From: Leptolyngbya sp. FACHB-60
GTDB taxonomy: Bacteria; Cyanobacteriota; Cyanobacteriia; Phormidesmidales; Phormidesmidaceae
Direction of reading: 5' to 3'
Length of the DNA stretch: 59,758 bases
Assembly (NCBI RefSeq): GCF_014695775.1
Contig: NZ_JACJOX010000007.1
Location: 1 to 59,758, forward strand
The position numbers were made by a program, and so were the translations under genes. Position 1 is the stretch's first letter. The number at the start of each line of letters is the position of its first letter. Shown piece after piece: positions 59,706 to 59,758 of the stretch. The notes under the pieces are model-generated. The model saw only the letters and a list, made by a program, of their open reading frames with translations. It searched no databases and had not been told where the DNA came from.

Positions 59706-59758
59706 ATGACAACCCGCCGCTACGCCCTACGTGATGACCAATGGGACCGGATCAAGGA
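59706..59758 (+). CDS. IS5-family transposase, N-terminal fragment (3' end outside window)
   Basis: The frame starts MTTRRYALRDDQWDRIK and runs off the window. RRYALRDDQWDRIK is the usual N-terminus of IS5-type (DUF4096) orfA transposases of cyanobacteria. The left inverted repeat of the element probably lies in 59651-59705, but its boundary could not be fixed without the right end. Confidence 0.8.
   Translation, partial: MTTRRYALRDDQWDRIK

Overview
The window is cyanobacterial chromosome. The HIP1 octamer GCGATCGC occurs throughout. Many products are cyanobacterial in type: a DUF7219 protein, an alr4036-like PPOX protein, a GlbN-type truncated haemoglobin, a class III PHA synthase locus, and a homologue of the Anabaena sensory rhodopsin transducer. 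Gene style and the many dispersed palindromic repeats suggest a filamentous Leptolyngbya/Nodosilinea-like organism; that assignment is inference. No rRNA, tRNA or CRISPR array was recognised. Both edges cut mobile elements: the 3' end of an IS630-like transposase (1-108) and the 5' end of an IS5-like transposase (59706-59758).

Layout. 1-13.4 kb is mostly housekeeping and metabolism: an Hsp70-like ATPase, a Ca2+/cation antiporter, a PPOX flavoprotein, an MFS carrier with a small membrane partner, a PfkB kinase, a 3'(2'),5'-bisphosphate nucleotidase, a dynamin/Era-like GTPase, an endonuclease III-like glycosylase, a repetitive secreted protein and dihydroorotase (pyrC). A decayed copy of the Hsp70 C-terminus lies just before pyrC. 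13.5-15.7 kb is an AT-rich, HIP1-free insert with a KAP-family P-loop NTPase, the best candidate for an acquired defence gene. 15.7-25.2 kb carries trmFO, DUF7219, a PD-(D/E)XK nuclease, a CHRD protein, BenE, an AraC regulator, a DUF559 nuclease between palindromic repeats, an MFS carrier and a glycine-zipper protein with 16-residue repeats.

25.3-32.6 kb is a polyhydroxyalkanoate locus: SDR-phaE on the minus strand, phaC divergent on plus, a phasin-like gene on minus, then phaA-phaB-alpha/beta hydrolase on plus. PhaA condenses acetyl-CoA, PhaB reduces acetoacetyl-CoA, PhaE/PhaC polymerise, and the phasin would coat granules. An IS5 remnant abuts the phaE 3' end. 32.7-39.3 kb holds a GIY-YIG protein, an AI-2E-type permease, a KMO-like monooxygenase, a PuuE-like deacetylase, and a tight pair of a secreted two-repeat protein with an amidoligase. 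39.7-45.3 kb looks like a surface and stress region: two paralogous secreted proteins with WGWLGL C-termini, an RTX/beta-helix protein, a small membrane protein and a manganese catalase.

45.5-59.7 kb mixes accessory and core genes: a deaminase broken by a small deletion, a zinc-ribbon-like unknown, GNAT and VOC genes, an SPL-like radical SAM protein, an SDR, the rhodopsin-transducer homologue, small unknowns, a MOSC protein, glbN, a SIMPL protein, mutS2 (with an in-frame low-complexity insertion) and arsS. The window is rich in gene remnants: Hsp70, EAL domain, GT2, IS5, deaminase, and a frameshifted membrane protein. It also has several palindromic repeat families, some present twice.
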